Source of the DNA: Dehalococcoidia bacterium | Lineage (GTDB): Bacteria; Chloroflexota; Dehalococcoidia; E44-bin15 | NCBI GenBank assembly: GCA_023129355.1 | Contig: JAGMCC010000066.1 | Coordinates: 1-7,124 of the forward strand | Direction: 5' to 3' | Length of the DNA stretch: 7,124 nt | Shown: positions 1 to 6,139 of the stretch, in pieces | Layout: each line of letters opens with the position of its first letter | Numbering within the stretch: the first letter of the stretch is position 1 | The notes under the pieces: model-generated | The model's input: the letters and a program-made list of their open reading frames with translations, nothing else | Database searches by the model: none | What the model was told of the DNA's origin: nothing | Made by a program: the position numbers and the translations under genes

Positions 1-2
1 TC

Positions 3-617
3 AACAAGGCCTTCGTCTATGTCCTGGGCTTCGAGAACAGCGGTGACCTGAAGAAGCACTGGGACGCTATGATAAATGACAATGCAATGGTGGAGCCGGA
101 GGGCTTCAACTGCTGCTTCCCCAGCATCCACGACCCCTACCAGTCGCCCCTGAACAGGTGCTCCGGCCTCATATCACAGATGGCTCCGTATAAACTCAAC
201 GGGGACAAGGAGAAGTGGCTCCGCATGAAGTTCAAGGAGGAGCGGGCCGAGAAACTGCTCGAGGTGCTGCGGAGATATGCCCCCAATATGACCAAGGACA
301 AGGTGCTGTGGTGGAACATGACCACCCCCGCCGACATCGAGAACAAGTTCGTCAACATGGTCCAGGGATCATATAAACAGGGGGCCTATGACTCAACGCA
401 GATGGGCTACTGGCGCCCCAATGATGACTGCCCCAACCACAGGACGCCGATAACCAACCTGTACCTGGGTGGGGCAAGTAGCTACCCCGGCGGCCTGGTC
501 ACCTTCGGTGCGGGGTACGGCACAGCCAACGTTGTGGCCGAGGACATCGGTGCGGAGAAATGGTGGCCGGAGCCTGAAAGCGTGACCGCTGCCCGCGCAA
601 AGGGGATGCCACTATAA
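3..617 (+). CDS. NAD(P)/FAD-dependent oxidoreductase, phytoene-desaturase-like, C-terminal part (5' end outside window)
   Basis: The frame is open to the left edge, so only the last 204 residues are present and the start lies upstream. The C-terminus carries the FAD-contact segment of the CrtI/phytoene-dehydrogenase-related amine-oxidase superfamily: LYLGGASSYPGG followed by a Gly-rich GAGYGTAN and a helix. Further upstream are an HDP segment, an APY-type stretch and a TPAD motif, all typical spacing marks of this family. The N-terminal Rossmann GxGxxG is not in the window. Members oxidise or reduce C-C bonds of hydrophobic substrates using FAD. The gap to the following MaoC gene is only 20 nt, so it probably belongs to the same operon and could supply a desaturation or isomerisation step; that role is inferred. 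No carotenoid genes are visible, so a carotenoid function is not supported here. By eye its codons are more G/C-ending than those of the next two genes. Confidence 0.8.
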   Translation, partial: NKAFVYVLGFENSGDLKKHWDAMINDNAMVEPEGFNCCFPSIHDPYQSPLNRCSGLISQMAPYKLNGDKEKWLRMKFKEERAEKLLEVLRRYAPNMTKDKVLWWNMTTPADIENKFVNMVQGSYKQGAYDSTQMGYWRPNDDCPNHRTPITNLYLGGASSYPGGLVTFGAGYGTANVVAEDIGAEKWWPEPESVTAARAKGMPL

Positions 618-637
618 AACGGCAAGGAGCGCTCGAT

Positions 638-1150
638 ATGGGTCTAGAATTTTATGAAGAGCTGAAGGCATTGGTTGGGCAGGAGGGGTCGCGGCTAGTG
701 GCTGTTGATGAGGTGTGCAAGCCGATGATCAGGCACTGGTGCGAAGCGATGCAAGATGGCAATCCCTTGTATACCGACGAAGAGTATGCCAGGAAAAGCA
801 AGTATGGTAGTATTATCGCCCCACCCACGATGTTGCTGACATGGACTATGCCCCCACTATGGCCTCCGAGGGAGCAGCCACCGCATCCCTTTGAGCAGTT
901 TTTAGAGAAGCTCGATAAAGCTGGCTTTTATGGGATACTCATCACCAATGTGGCCCAGAAATATCATCGGCCGCTATTTCCTGGGGACCATATAACCTTC
1001 ACGTATAAGGTTACTGATGTGTCACCAGAGAAAAAGACGAGCTTGGGAAATGGTCACTTCGTGACCACGACTTTCATCTTCACTAATCAAAAAGGGGAGA
1101 CGGTTGGCACCCAAAGTCTTACCGTCTTGAAGTATCGCATCGGACCCTAA
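638..1150 (+). CDS. MaoC-like hotdog protein, FAS1-type dehydratase N-terminal family; probable non-catalytic hydratase subunit
   Basis: A 170-residue single-hotdog protein. Residues about 22-70 give the family signature: a helix with HWCEAMQDGNPLYTDEEYA, then a GSIIAPPTML loop. Residues about 108-170 hold the second hotdog half, with a YHRPLFPGD segment as in MaoC_dehydrat_N/FAS1-type dehydratase proteins. In R-specific enoyl-CoA hydratases the catalytic dyad is Asp-x4-His; here the matching positions are D40 and Y45, so the histidine is replaced by tyrosine. The next gene keeps an intact dyad, which suggests that the two form a heteromer like ChsH1-ChsH2 of steroid side-chain degradation, with this copy as acyl-CoA-binding or structural partner (inference). 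Unlike ChsH2, it has no fused DUF35 domain; separate DUF35 genes lie downstream. The ATG is preceded by AAGGAG at 624-629 with 8-nt spacing. It could alternatively be an independent hydratase with altered chemistry. Confidence 0.86.
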   Translation: MGLEFYEELKALVGQEGSRLVAVDEVCKPMIRHWCEAMQDGNPLYTDEEYARKSKYGSIIAPPTMLLTWTMPPLWPPREQPPHPFEQFLEKLDKAGFYGILITNVAQKYHRPLFPGDHITFTYKVTDVSPEKKTSLGNGHFVTTTFIFTNQKGETVGTQSLTVLKYRIGP

Positions 1151-1174
1151 GGCGCTAGAAATAGAGAGGTAGAG

Positions 1175-1609
1175 ATGGCTTGGAAATACCTTTACTGGGA
1201 GGATGTTGAGGAAGGACAAGAGCTTCCCACAGTAACTATGAATATTACCTGTACCACGGTAATCGCTGGCGCTATAGCTAGCAGGGACTTTACCCCCGTG
1301 CATCACGACCGTGACTTTGTCCAAAAAGCGGGCCTGAAGGACATCTTACTGAACAACGCGACCATCTGTGGATTCGTGGGTAAGTACTTGACCGACTGGA
1401 CAGGACCTGAGGGAGAGCTAAAAGAGATATCATTTCGCATTTCGACGCCCTGCTTTCCTGGTGATACCATGACAAAGACCGGTAAGGTGGTCAAAAAATA
1501 CACCGGGGGAGATCAGCACCTAGTGGATGTAGAATATGAATTCGCTGTTCCACAGGGGCGCAACTGCGGTGGAACAGGAACCATTGCTCTGCCTACCCGA
1601 GGACACTAA
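1175..1609 (+). CDS. MaoC family (R)-specific enoyl-CoA hydratase, catalytic subunit
   Basis: A 144-residue single-hotdog protein. The hydratase-2 motif is clear at residues 38-45 (DFTPVHHD): D38 and H43 have the exact Asp-x4-His spacing of MaoC/PhaJ-type hydratases, which add water across trans-2-enoyl-CoA double bonds. The N-terminal WEDVEEGQELP and the later CFPGDT segment (residues about 93-98) are also standard MaoC features. It begins 24 nt after the previous MaoC gene with a GAGAGG ribosome site at 1164-1169. Paired with the degenerate MaoC upstream, it probably supplies the active site of a heteromeric hydratase that makes a 3-hydroxyacyl-CoA, the natural substrate for cleavage by the thiolase-fold proteins downstream. 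Catalytic competence follows from the motif; the substrate is unknown. It is followed by the longest intergenic gap in the operon, 76 nt. Confidence 0.9.
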   Translation: MAWKYLYWEDVEEGQELPTVTMNITCTTVIAGAIASRDFTPVHHDRDFVQKAGLKDILLNNATICGFVGKYLTDWTGPEGELKEISFRISTPCFPGDTMTKTGKVVKKYTGGDQHLVDVEYEFAVPQGRNCGGTGTIALPTRGH

Positions 1610-1621
1610 CTGACTTGACCA

Positions 1622-1634
1622 CCTGATGATCAGG
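1622..1634. other. short inverted repeat in the MaoC-thiolase gap
   Basis: CCTGAT-G-ATCAGG is a perfect 6-bp inverted repeat around one base. A weaker outer pairing (CTAACT at 1605-1610 with AGTTAG at 1637-1642) flanks it asymmetrically. The gap of 76 nt is the only one in the operon long enough for a regulatory element. The repeat could be an operator-like site or a weak RNA fold, but this size is easily reached by chance. I see no convincing promoter or terminator with it. Confidence 0.2.
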
Positions 1635-1673
1635 GAAGTTAGGCTGGATTGGGGCTCAGCTGAATAGAGTGAG

Positions 1674-1679
1674 AAGGAG
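1674..1679 (+). promoter_or_regulatory. ribosome binding site that fixes the first thiolase start
   Basis: AAGGAG lies 6 nt before the ATG at 1686. A second in-frame ATG at 1680 abuts this site directly and would leave no spacing, so the downstream ATG is the better start. The resulting N-terminus (MAERVAIV) also matches that of the next paralogue (MANRVAIV). Confidence 0.75.
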
Positions 1680-1685
1680 ATGCAC

Positions 1686-2843
1686 ATGGCTGAAAGAGTG
1701 GCGATTGTGGCAGCAGCCCAGACTAAATACCACCCCGATAGGTCTGATGTAACGGAGGGGGAGTTAGCGTATGAAGCGATAGAGAAGGTCCTACAGGAGA
1801 CGGGGCTCACCTACGCTGACGACGGCACCGGCATTGATTCCTCCGTTACCTGCTCCCAGGATTTCTGGGATGGCAGGACTATGTCAAACTTGAATATCAT
1901 CTCCTATGACGGTTCACACTTATCGTGTGAGGATAAGATAGCTGAGGATTCGACCAATGCTGTTTACTGCGCGTTTGGCCAGATCCTCTCGGGCCAGCAC
2001 GATATCGTTCTGGTTGTTTCCCACTGCAAGGAATCCCAGGCTGAAAAGAGCATCATCGAAAATGCTGCCTTTGATCCTATCTTCATGAGGCTCTTAGGCT
2101 TCGACTTCCTTACCGCTAATGCCTTGCAGGCCACGCGCTACATGTACAAGTACGGGGTAACGGCTGAGCAGTTTGCTAAGGTGGCAGTTAAGAACCGCGG
2201 AAACGCCAAGAACAATCCCTTCGCCCAGGAGCCCATGGACATCACGGTGGGGGATGTCCTCAGATCAAAGATGCTGGTCGATCCCATCAGGCTCCTGGAC
2301 ACCAAGCCCACCTCAGACGGCGCCTGCGCTATGATTCTGGCTCGAGAGGAGAAAGCCAGGAAGCTCACGGCGAAGCCGGTCTGGATATCAGGGGTGTCAA
2401 ACTGCTATGAGACGCACTACCTGGGAGACAGGGATTTAGCTGACTGTGATGCCCTAGTGTCGGCTGCCCGGAGGGCCTACGACATGGCTGGCATCACCGA
2501 CCCCTTAAGGGAAATAGACGTAGCCGAGATCTCTGAGGAGTACTCCTATCAAGAGCTTCTGTGGATGGAGGGACTGGGCTTCTGTGGCCGGGGGGAAGCG
2601 GGCAAGCTCATCGATGCTGGAGTGACTCAGATGGGGGGCCAGCTTCCGGTGAATCCTTCAGGCGGGATGCTCTCTGGCAATCCGACTGTTGTGGCGGGGA
2701 TGGCAAGGGTAGCTGAGGCAGCGCAACAGCTTCGGGGTGAGGCGGGCGATAGGCAAGTGCCAGGAGCCGGTGTAGCCCTGACTCACGGTGTTACAGGGTT
2801 CTGTGGGCAGCACCAGTGTGTTGTGGTCTTGAGTAATAAGTAA
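1686..2843 (+). CDS. thiolase-superfamily protein A (SCP-x/Ltp2-like) lacking the canonical cysteine and histidine
   Basis: A 385-residue protein covering the full thiolase fold: N-terminal MAERVAIVAAAQT, a core strand after SGQHDIVLVV (residues about 102-111), KPVWISG (230-236), the AEISEEYS segment (280-287) and PVNPSGG (321-327). Gapless alignment to the thiolase nucleophile loop (C-A-S-G-x-x-A) puts Ala86 where the catalytic Cys should be (KIAEDSTNAV, 84-93). The usual GHP is GNP at 331-333, so the catalytic His is Asn332. The HDxF/NEAF-type motif reads EEY with Tyr286. These changes argue against true thiolysis or Claisen condensation. Cysteine-free thiolase-fold proteins with DUF35 partners include the steroid retro-aldolase Ltp2, for which tyrosine-based catalysis has been proposed. 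I infer an aldolase-like C-C lyase or a regulatory or structural subunit. The stop is 13 nt before the next thiolase. Confidence 0.9.
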   Translation: MAERVAIVAAAQTKYHPDRSDVTEGELAYEAIEKVLQETGLTYADDGTGIDSSVTCSQDFWDGRTMSNLNIISYDGSHLSCEDKIAEDSTNAVYCAFGQILSGQHDIVLVVSHCKESQAEKSIIENAAFDPIFMRLLGFDFLTANALQATRYMYKYGVTAEQFAKVAVKNRGNAKNNPFAQEPMDITVGDVLRSKMLVDPIRLLDTKPTSDGACAMILAREEKARKLTAKPVWISGVSNCYETHYLGDRDLADCDALVSAARRAYDMAGITDPLREIDVAEISEEYSYQELLWMEGLGFCGRGEAGKLIDAGVTQMGGQLPVNPSGGMLSGNPTVVAGMARVAEAAQQLRGEAGDRQVPGAGVALTHGVTGFCGQHQCVVVLSNK

Positions 2844-2856
2844 TCGGAGGTGAGAA

Positions 2857-4026
2857 ATGGCCAACAGGGTGGCTATAGTAGGTATTGGTCAGACCTATCA
2901 TAAGAGCCGCCGGCCTGATGTTAGCCAGCCGGAGATGGCCAACGAGGCAGTGAGGGCAGCCCTGGCCGATGCTCAGTTAAGCATGAAGGATATTGAGTCG
3001 GTGTTTTTTAGCAATATGGAGACATTTGAAGGGATCTACCTTCCCGACCACGGGATGGCCGATGAGGCTGGCTCCTTTATGAAGCCGGGTTTCAAAATCG
3101 CCTCAGGGGGTACCAGCGGTATCGCAGCTGCCAAAGAAGCCTTCCATTTTGTTGCCTCGGGCCTCTTTAGCATAGCCCTGGTCCTCGGCTTTGAGAAGCA
3201 CGACGCAGGTGACACCACCGCCGCTATCACTGCCGCCACTACTCTGGCATGGGGTAAGGGCCAAGCAAGAGGAGCTATCGGGGAGTTCGCCAAGCAGGCA
3301 TCGAACTATATGAAGCAGTCCGGTGCCACGGAGGAGCACGCTGCTATGGTCCGGCTCAAGGCAGACCGGTGCGCTTGTAGAAATCCCTATGCTCATCTGA
3401 GGCTTGGTCTGAAGAGCGTGGAAGAGATTCTCAAGTCTGGATACCTGGAGTGGCCTTTAAGGCTGCTGGATTTTTGCCCTCAATCCTGCGGTGCCTGTGC
3501 CCTCATCATTGCATCAGAGGAGGAAGCCAGGAGGATAACCAATAAACCAGTTTGGATCGCTGATGTCGTTGCTGTCCACCAAGAACCCTTTCGCGCTGGG
3601 GCCTTTTGCGACCTCGACGGTCGGGAACCCTACAGCCAGGACGTGGCTTCCACTAAGCTTTATAAGAGGAATGGTATAACCAACCCTCGAAGGGATATCG
3701 ATATGGCGGAGATCTACGAGCCCTCTAACTGGGAGGAGATGTTCCTCTGCGAGGTTTTCCACTTCTGTGAAGAGAACGAGGGCTGGAAACTAATCGAAAA
3801 GGGGATAACAGAGATAGAAGGGGAGTTCCCTGTAAACCCATCAGGAGGTGTGTTAGCTACCAATCCGATTGGGGCTACCCCTACAATCCGTGTTGCTGAA
3901 TGTGCTCTCCAGATTCGGGGGGATGCTGGCGAACACCAGGTTACCAGGGATGTGAAGACAGCCGTTGCCACCGCTCTGGGCGGCCCCAACTGGACAGCGA
4001 TGGTACTCCTCAGGAGATCTCTATAG
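2857..4026 (+). CDS. thiolase-superfamily protein B, tandem paralogue, also lacking the canonical cysteine and histidine
   Basis: A 389-residue full-length thiolase fold: MANRVAIVGIGQT at the N-terminus, LVLGFEKHD after the nucleophile helix (109-116), KPVWIAD (230-236), AEIYEP (284-289), PVNPSGG (325-331), and QIRGDAGEHQV near the C-terminus. The nucleophile loop reads GGTSG (84-88), which aligns Gly85 with the catalytic Cys of the SCP2-type CATG motif. TNP at 335-337 replaces GHP, so Asn336 stands for the His. The HDxF position is EPSN (288-291), different from the Tyr of paralogue A. It resembles paralogue A in layout but is clearly diverged, so the two may form a heterodimer with one functional and one supporting site, or act on different substrates (inference). 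A strong GGAGGTGA site precedes its ATG. The following gene is 13 nt away and encodes a DUF35 protein, the known partner type for thiolase-fold aldolases and for the benzoylsuccinyl-CoA thiolase BbsAB. Confidence 0.9.
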   Translation: MANRVAIVGIGQTYHKSRRPDVSQPEMANEAVRAALADAQLSMKDIESVFFSNMETFEGIYLPDHGMADEAGSFMKPGFKIASGGTSGIAAAKEAFHFVASGLFSIALVLGFEKHDAGDTTAAITAATTLAWGKGQARGAIGEFAKQASNYMKQSGATEEHAAMVRLKADRCACRNPYAHLRLGLKSVEEILKSGYLEWPLRLLDFCPQSCGACALIIASEEEARRITNKPVWIADVVAVHQEPFRAGAFCDLDGREPYSQDVASTKLYKRNGITNPRRDIDMAEIYEPSNWEEMFLCEVFHFCEENEGWKLIEKGITEIEGEFPVNPSGGVLATNPIGATPTIRVAECALQIRGDAGEHQVTRDVKTAVATALGGPNWTAMVLLRRSL

Positions 4027-4033
4027 GAGGTGA
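4025..4033 (+). promoter_or_regulatory. near-perfect Shine-Dalgarno overlapping the thiolase B stop codon
   Basis: AGGAGGTGA matches the 16S rRNA 3' end over nine bases and overlaps the TAG stop at 4024-4026. This implies coupled translation of thiolase B and the first DUF35 gene, as expected for partner subunits. A GGAGGTGA of the same kind precedes thiolase B. Confidence 0.75.
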
Positions 4034-4039
4034 GAGAAA

Positions 4040-4519
4040 ATGGCACAAGAGCCCTCTCAGGAATACATTCATGTAGCTTATACGATGAGTCGACCTTACC
4101 GGTGGTCTGCGGGCAAATACCTGAGCAAGCTCTATAAGGAGATGAGGGACAGCAAGAAGCTGGTGACCAATCGGTGTCCAAAGTGCAAGGAGCTTTTATG
4201 GCCTCCGCAGATGGTCTGCGGGAGGTGCAAAGTCAGGGCAGGTGACGACTGGGTGGAGCTGAGCGATAAAGGCACGGTGGCGGGGTATACCTATCTCGTC
4301 TATCCTCTGTGGGACCCACACGCAGGTAAGCGAGTTGGAGAGGACCATCCTTACGCCACTATCTTGCTAGACGACGGTATGTATATGGTGAGTCGCCTTG
4401 AAGAACAAGACAAGGAGAAGCTAAAGGTGGGGATGCGGGTCCAGGCTGTTTGGAGGGAGGAGGGGCGCGGCCGGGGTCTGGATGAAGACATCCTATACTT
4501 CAGGACGATTGAGCAATAG
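4040..4519 (+). CDS. DUF35 zinc-ribbon/OB-fold acyl-CoA-binding protein A
   Basis: A 159-residue protein of the DUF35 (rubredoxin-like zinc ribbon plus OB-fold) family. An N-terminal helical arm (about 20-42, with RWSAGKYLSKLY) leads into the zinc ribbon: C46, C49, C60 and C63 as CPKC-x10-CGRC. The OB-fold follows, with the typical GTVAGYTYLVYP strand (78-89), PYATILLDDG (104-113) and LKVGMRVQAVW (128-138). DUF35 proteins bind thiolase-fold enzymes and help hold the CoA substrate, as in Ltp2-ChsH2(DUF35), in BbsA with BbsB, and in archaeal acetoacetyl-CoA thiolase/HMG-CoA synthase complexes. Its position directly after two thiolase-fold genes supports the same role. Compared with the next gene it has a longer N-terminus and an Arg-rich GRGRG loop near 142-146. 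Which thiolase it pairs with cannot be told from sequence alone. Confidence 0.92.
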   Translation: MAQEPSQEYIHVAYTMSRPYRWSAGKYLSKLYKEMRDSKKLVTNRCPKCKELLWPPQMVCGRCKVRAGDDWVELSDKGTVAGYTYLVYPLWDPHAGKRVGEDHPYATILLDDGMYMVSRLEEQDKEKLKVGMRVQAVWREEGRGRGLDEDILYFRTIEQ

Positions 4520-4523
4520 GAGG
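4518..4523 (+). promoter_or_regulatory. Shine-Dalgarno overlapping the DUF35 A stop codon
   Basis: AGGAGG overlaps the TAG stop at 4517-4519 and sits 7 nt before the ATG at 4531. This arrangement suggests translational coupling of the two DUF35 genes and near-equal synthesis. Confidence 0.65.
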
Positions 4524-4530
4524 CTAAGAA

Positions 4531-4998
4531 ATGGCTGATAAGCTTGAAGAGTTGGAGTCCCTCGTCTTCGCTGGGAAGGTAGATATCCCAAACACTTATT
4601 CTGCCGGTCTGGTGGGGAGCCGGTTTCTCATTGAGCTGAGGGACAACAAGAAAATCACAGGTATAAAATGCCCCACCTGTAACCGGGTCTACGTTCCTCC
4701 CAGGTCTACCTGTAAATATTGCTTTGGCAAGCTCAGTGAGTGGGTTGAGGTGAGCAACAAGGGAACCTTGCTCACCTATGCTGTTGCCTACCAGCCGTCT
4801 CCTGTCCAACCAGTGGAAGTCCCCATTGCATACGGGATAGTTCAGCTGGACGGGGCTGACACCGGCCTTGCCCATATGCTGGGGGAGGTCGATCCCGAGC
4901 AACTAAAGGTCGGGATGAAGGTCAAGGCGGTATTCAAGGTCAAGAAAGAGCGCGTGGCCAGCATCCTGGACATCAAGTACTTCAAGCCGCTAGGGTAA
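4531..4998 (+). CDS. DUF35 zinc-ribbon/OB-fold acyl-CoA-binding protein B
   Basis: A 155-residue tandem paralogue of the preceding DUF35 protein. The zinc ligands are C47, C50, C61 and C64 (CPTC-x10-CKYC), with the same spacing. The ribbon is followed by WVEVSNKGTLLTYAV (71-85), the first OB-fold strand, then PIAYGIVQLDGAD (98-110) and LKVGMKVKAVF (125-135). The N-terminus differs from paralogue A and carries a short acidic helix (MADKLEELESLV). It is the last plus-strand gene; its TAA stop faces the end of the minus-strand genes. With two thiolase-fold genes and two DUF35 genes, the simplest reading is one DUF35 subunit per thiolase-fold subunit, possibly in a mixed alpha-beta-beta-alpha complex like Ltp2-ChsH2(DUF35). 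No terminator hairpin is evident directly after the stop. Confidence 0.92.
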   Translation: MADKLEELESLVFAGKVDIPNTYSAGLVGSRFLIELRDNKKITGIKCPTCNRVYVPPRSTCKYCFGKLSEWVEVSNKGTLLTYAVAYQPSPVQPVEVPIAYGIVQLDGADTGLAHMLGEVDPEQLKVGMKVKAVFKVKKERVASILDIKYFKPLG

Positions 4999-5190
4999 AG
5001 TGAGCAAGAAGGGGTGGTTAGAGATGTCTCCTTTCGCCTCGACTATAGCAAACGTGGCATGGTCGGCAGCGATCCGGATATCTGTGCCAGGAGTCATTTC
5101 AGTACGGCCTGCAAGGCAATAACCGTTAACAGCGGCAACAATTGGATTGTATTCATTTTTTTCGGCTTTGGTTTTTGATATCAGTAACCC
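4990..5190 (-). pseudogene. crotonase-family enoyl-CoA hydratase/isomerase remnant
   Basis: The minus strand of the convergent gap is open for about 67 codons between tandem TGA stops (5196-5191) and a TAG (4992-4990), with no credible start codon. The part at about 5148-5020 reads NPIVAAVNGYCLAG, then TEM, TDIRIAADHATF and VEAK. This lines up without gaps with the crotonase core IAAVNGYxxGGGxELxxxxDxxxAxxxAxFxxPE. The Glu of TEM (codon 5100-5098) matches a catalytic glutamate of enoyl-CoA hydratase; the third Gly of the oxyanion loop is Arg. A complete crotonase has about 260 residues; here only a middle piece survives, cut by the activase gene on one side and the DUF35 gene on the other. 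It is read as the decayed relic of a former operon member, not a working gene. This fragment explains the sequence between the convergent genes. Confidence 0.8.
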
Positions 5191-5205
5191 TCATCAGCTT
5201 CGCAG

Positions 5206-6135
5206 CTATTTTCCAACCTTCACTTCCAGCCCATGAGATTCCAGAACCACCCTGCACTTTTTCACCACATCACTATCCGGTTCAAGCATGCCGTCCGCAC
5301 CATCATGACCATATTGCTTTCCCAAACTGGAATATTTGTCTTTCCCCCACTCATGATATGGTAGTAGAGATATCTTTTCCGCTCTAGTCCTGGAAGCAAG
5401 CTCGGCTGTCTTGTGCATATTTGATTCCGAATCATTGAAACCAGGTATTAATGGAATTCTCAGCCAGATTTTGGTCATACTTGAAGCTTTATCAAGATTC
5501 TCCAGAATCAGTTCATTGGATACTCCGATTTTTTCCTCGTGCTTGACAGGATCCATATGCTTGATATCAAAGAGGATCAGGTCTGTGTACTTGAGAACCT
5601 GTTCCATGCTCTCCCACGGGCAGTAGGCCGTCGTATCAAGCGCTGTATGAAAACCAGCATCTTTGCATTTCTTGAAGAAGTCCCGAACGAATTCCCATTG
5701 AAGTAGTGGCTCACCTCCGGAAATTGTTACTCCACCGCCAGAAGTGTTGTAGAAATCTCTGTCCTGTGCAGCAATCTTGAATGCTTCATCCACTGTCTTA
5801 TACTCCCCCACCACCTGGATGGCATGGGAAGGGCATACCTTACCACACTCCAGACAATTGGTACACAGCTTCCAATCAATGGTGCGGATATCGTTATCGA
5901 AAGAAATGGCGCCCGCACTGCAGGCTTCGGCACATCTTTTGCAGCCGATGCATTTGCGCTCGCCCACCATAATCTCAGGTTCGCTGCTCATTCCCTCAGG
6001 ATTACTGCACCACGGGCACTTTAAAGGGCAGCCTTTCATGAATAGGGTAGTCCTGATACCAGGACCATCTTGAATCGAGAACTTCTGGATATTGAATATT
6101 AATCCCCTTTGTTCATCTGCACTGTCTGATATCAT
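5206..6135 (-). CDS. glycyl radical enzyme activating enzyme (radical SAM, two extra 4Fe-4S clusters)
   Basis: A 309-residue protein from the ATG at 6135. It generates the glycyl radical on its partner GRE using S-adenosylmethionine. The radical-SAM cluster motif is C36-x3-C40-x2-C43 (CPLKCPWC), preceded by FSIQDGPGIRTT, a hallmark of GRE activases. A ferredoxin-like insert has C62, C65, C68, C72 and C91, C94, C97, C101, enough for two further 4Fe-4S clusters. This insert is found in activases of the benzylsuccinate synthase, hydroxyphenylacetate decarboxylase, choline lyase and glycerol dehydratase groups, but not in pyruvate formate-lyase activase. SGGEP (139-143) contacts SAM. A GTG at 6243 would add 36 residues unlike family N-termini and would run through two RNA hairpins, so the ATG at 6135 with its AGAGGT site is preferred. 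It lies downstream of the GRE gene on the same strand, as is usual for such pairs. Confidence 0.95.
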   Translation of the reverse strand: MISDSADEQRGLIFNIQKFSIQDGPGIRTTLFMKGCPLKCPWCSNPEGMSSEPEIMVGERKCIGCKRCAEACSAGAISFDNDIRTIDWKLCTNCLECGKVCPSHAIQVVGEYKTVDEAFKIAAQDRDFYNTSGGGVTISGGEPLLQWEFVRDFFKKCKDAGFHTALDTTAYCPWESMEQVLKYTDLILFDIKHMDPVKHEEKIGVSNELILENLDKASSMTKIWLRIPLIPGFNDSESNMHKTAELASRTRAEKISLLPYHEWGKDKYSSLGKQYGHDGADGMLEPDSDVVKKCRVVLESHGLEVKVGK

Positions 6136-6139
6136 TTGT

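Noticed and set aside
1615..1643. Possible promoter (TTGACC with a box about 17 nt later)
   Set aside because: The -35-like hexamer is fair, but the matching -10 region (GTTAGG) is poor, and the genes look co-transcribed.
1680..1685. Upstream ATG of thiolase A at 1680
   Set aside because: It directly abuts the AAGGAG ribosome site, leaving no spacing; the ATG at 1686 has 6-nt spacing and an N-terminus matching its paralogue.
3714..4181. 155-codon minus-strand frame over the thiolase B/DUF35 A junction
   Set aside because: Antisense shadow spanning two well-supported plus-strand genes; low-complexity Ser/Pro-rich translation without recognisable motifs.
4351..4902. 183-codon open frame on the minus strand across both DUF35 genes
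   Set aside because: Antisense shadow; it has no family resemblance, while the plus strand carries clear zinc-ribbon and OB-fold motifs.
5152..5179. T-rich plus-strand runs after the DUF35 B gene as a terminator tail
   Set aside because: No stable GC-rich stem precedes the T runs, they lie over 150 nt past the stop, and they fall in the crotonase remnant.
5142..5387. 81-codon plus-strand frame with a hydrophobic N-terminus
   Set aside because: It overlaps the crotonase relic and the activase 3' end in antisense; the apparent signal-like segment comes from T-rich sequence.
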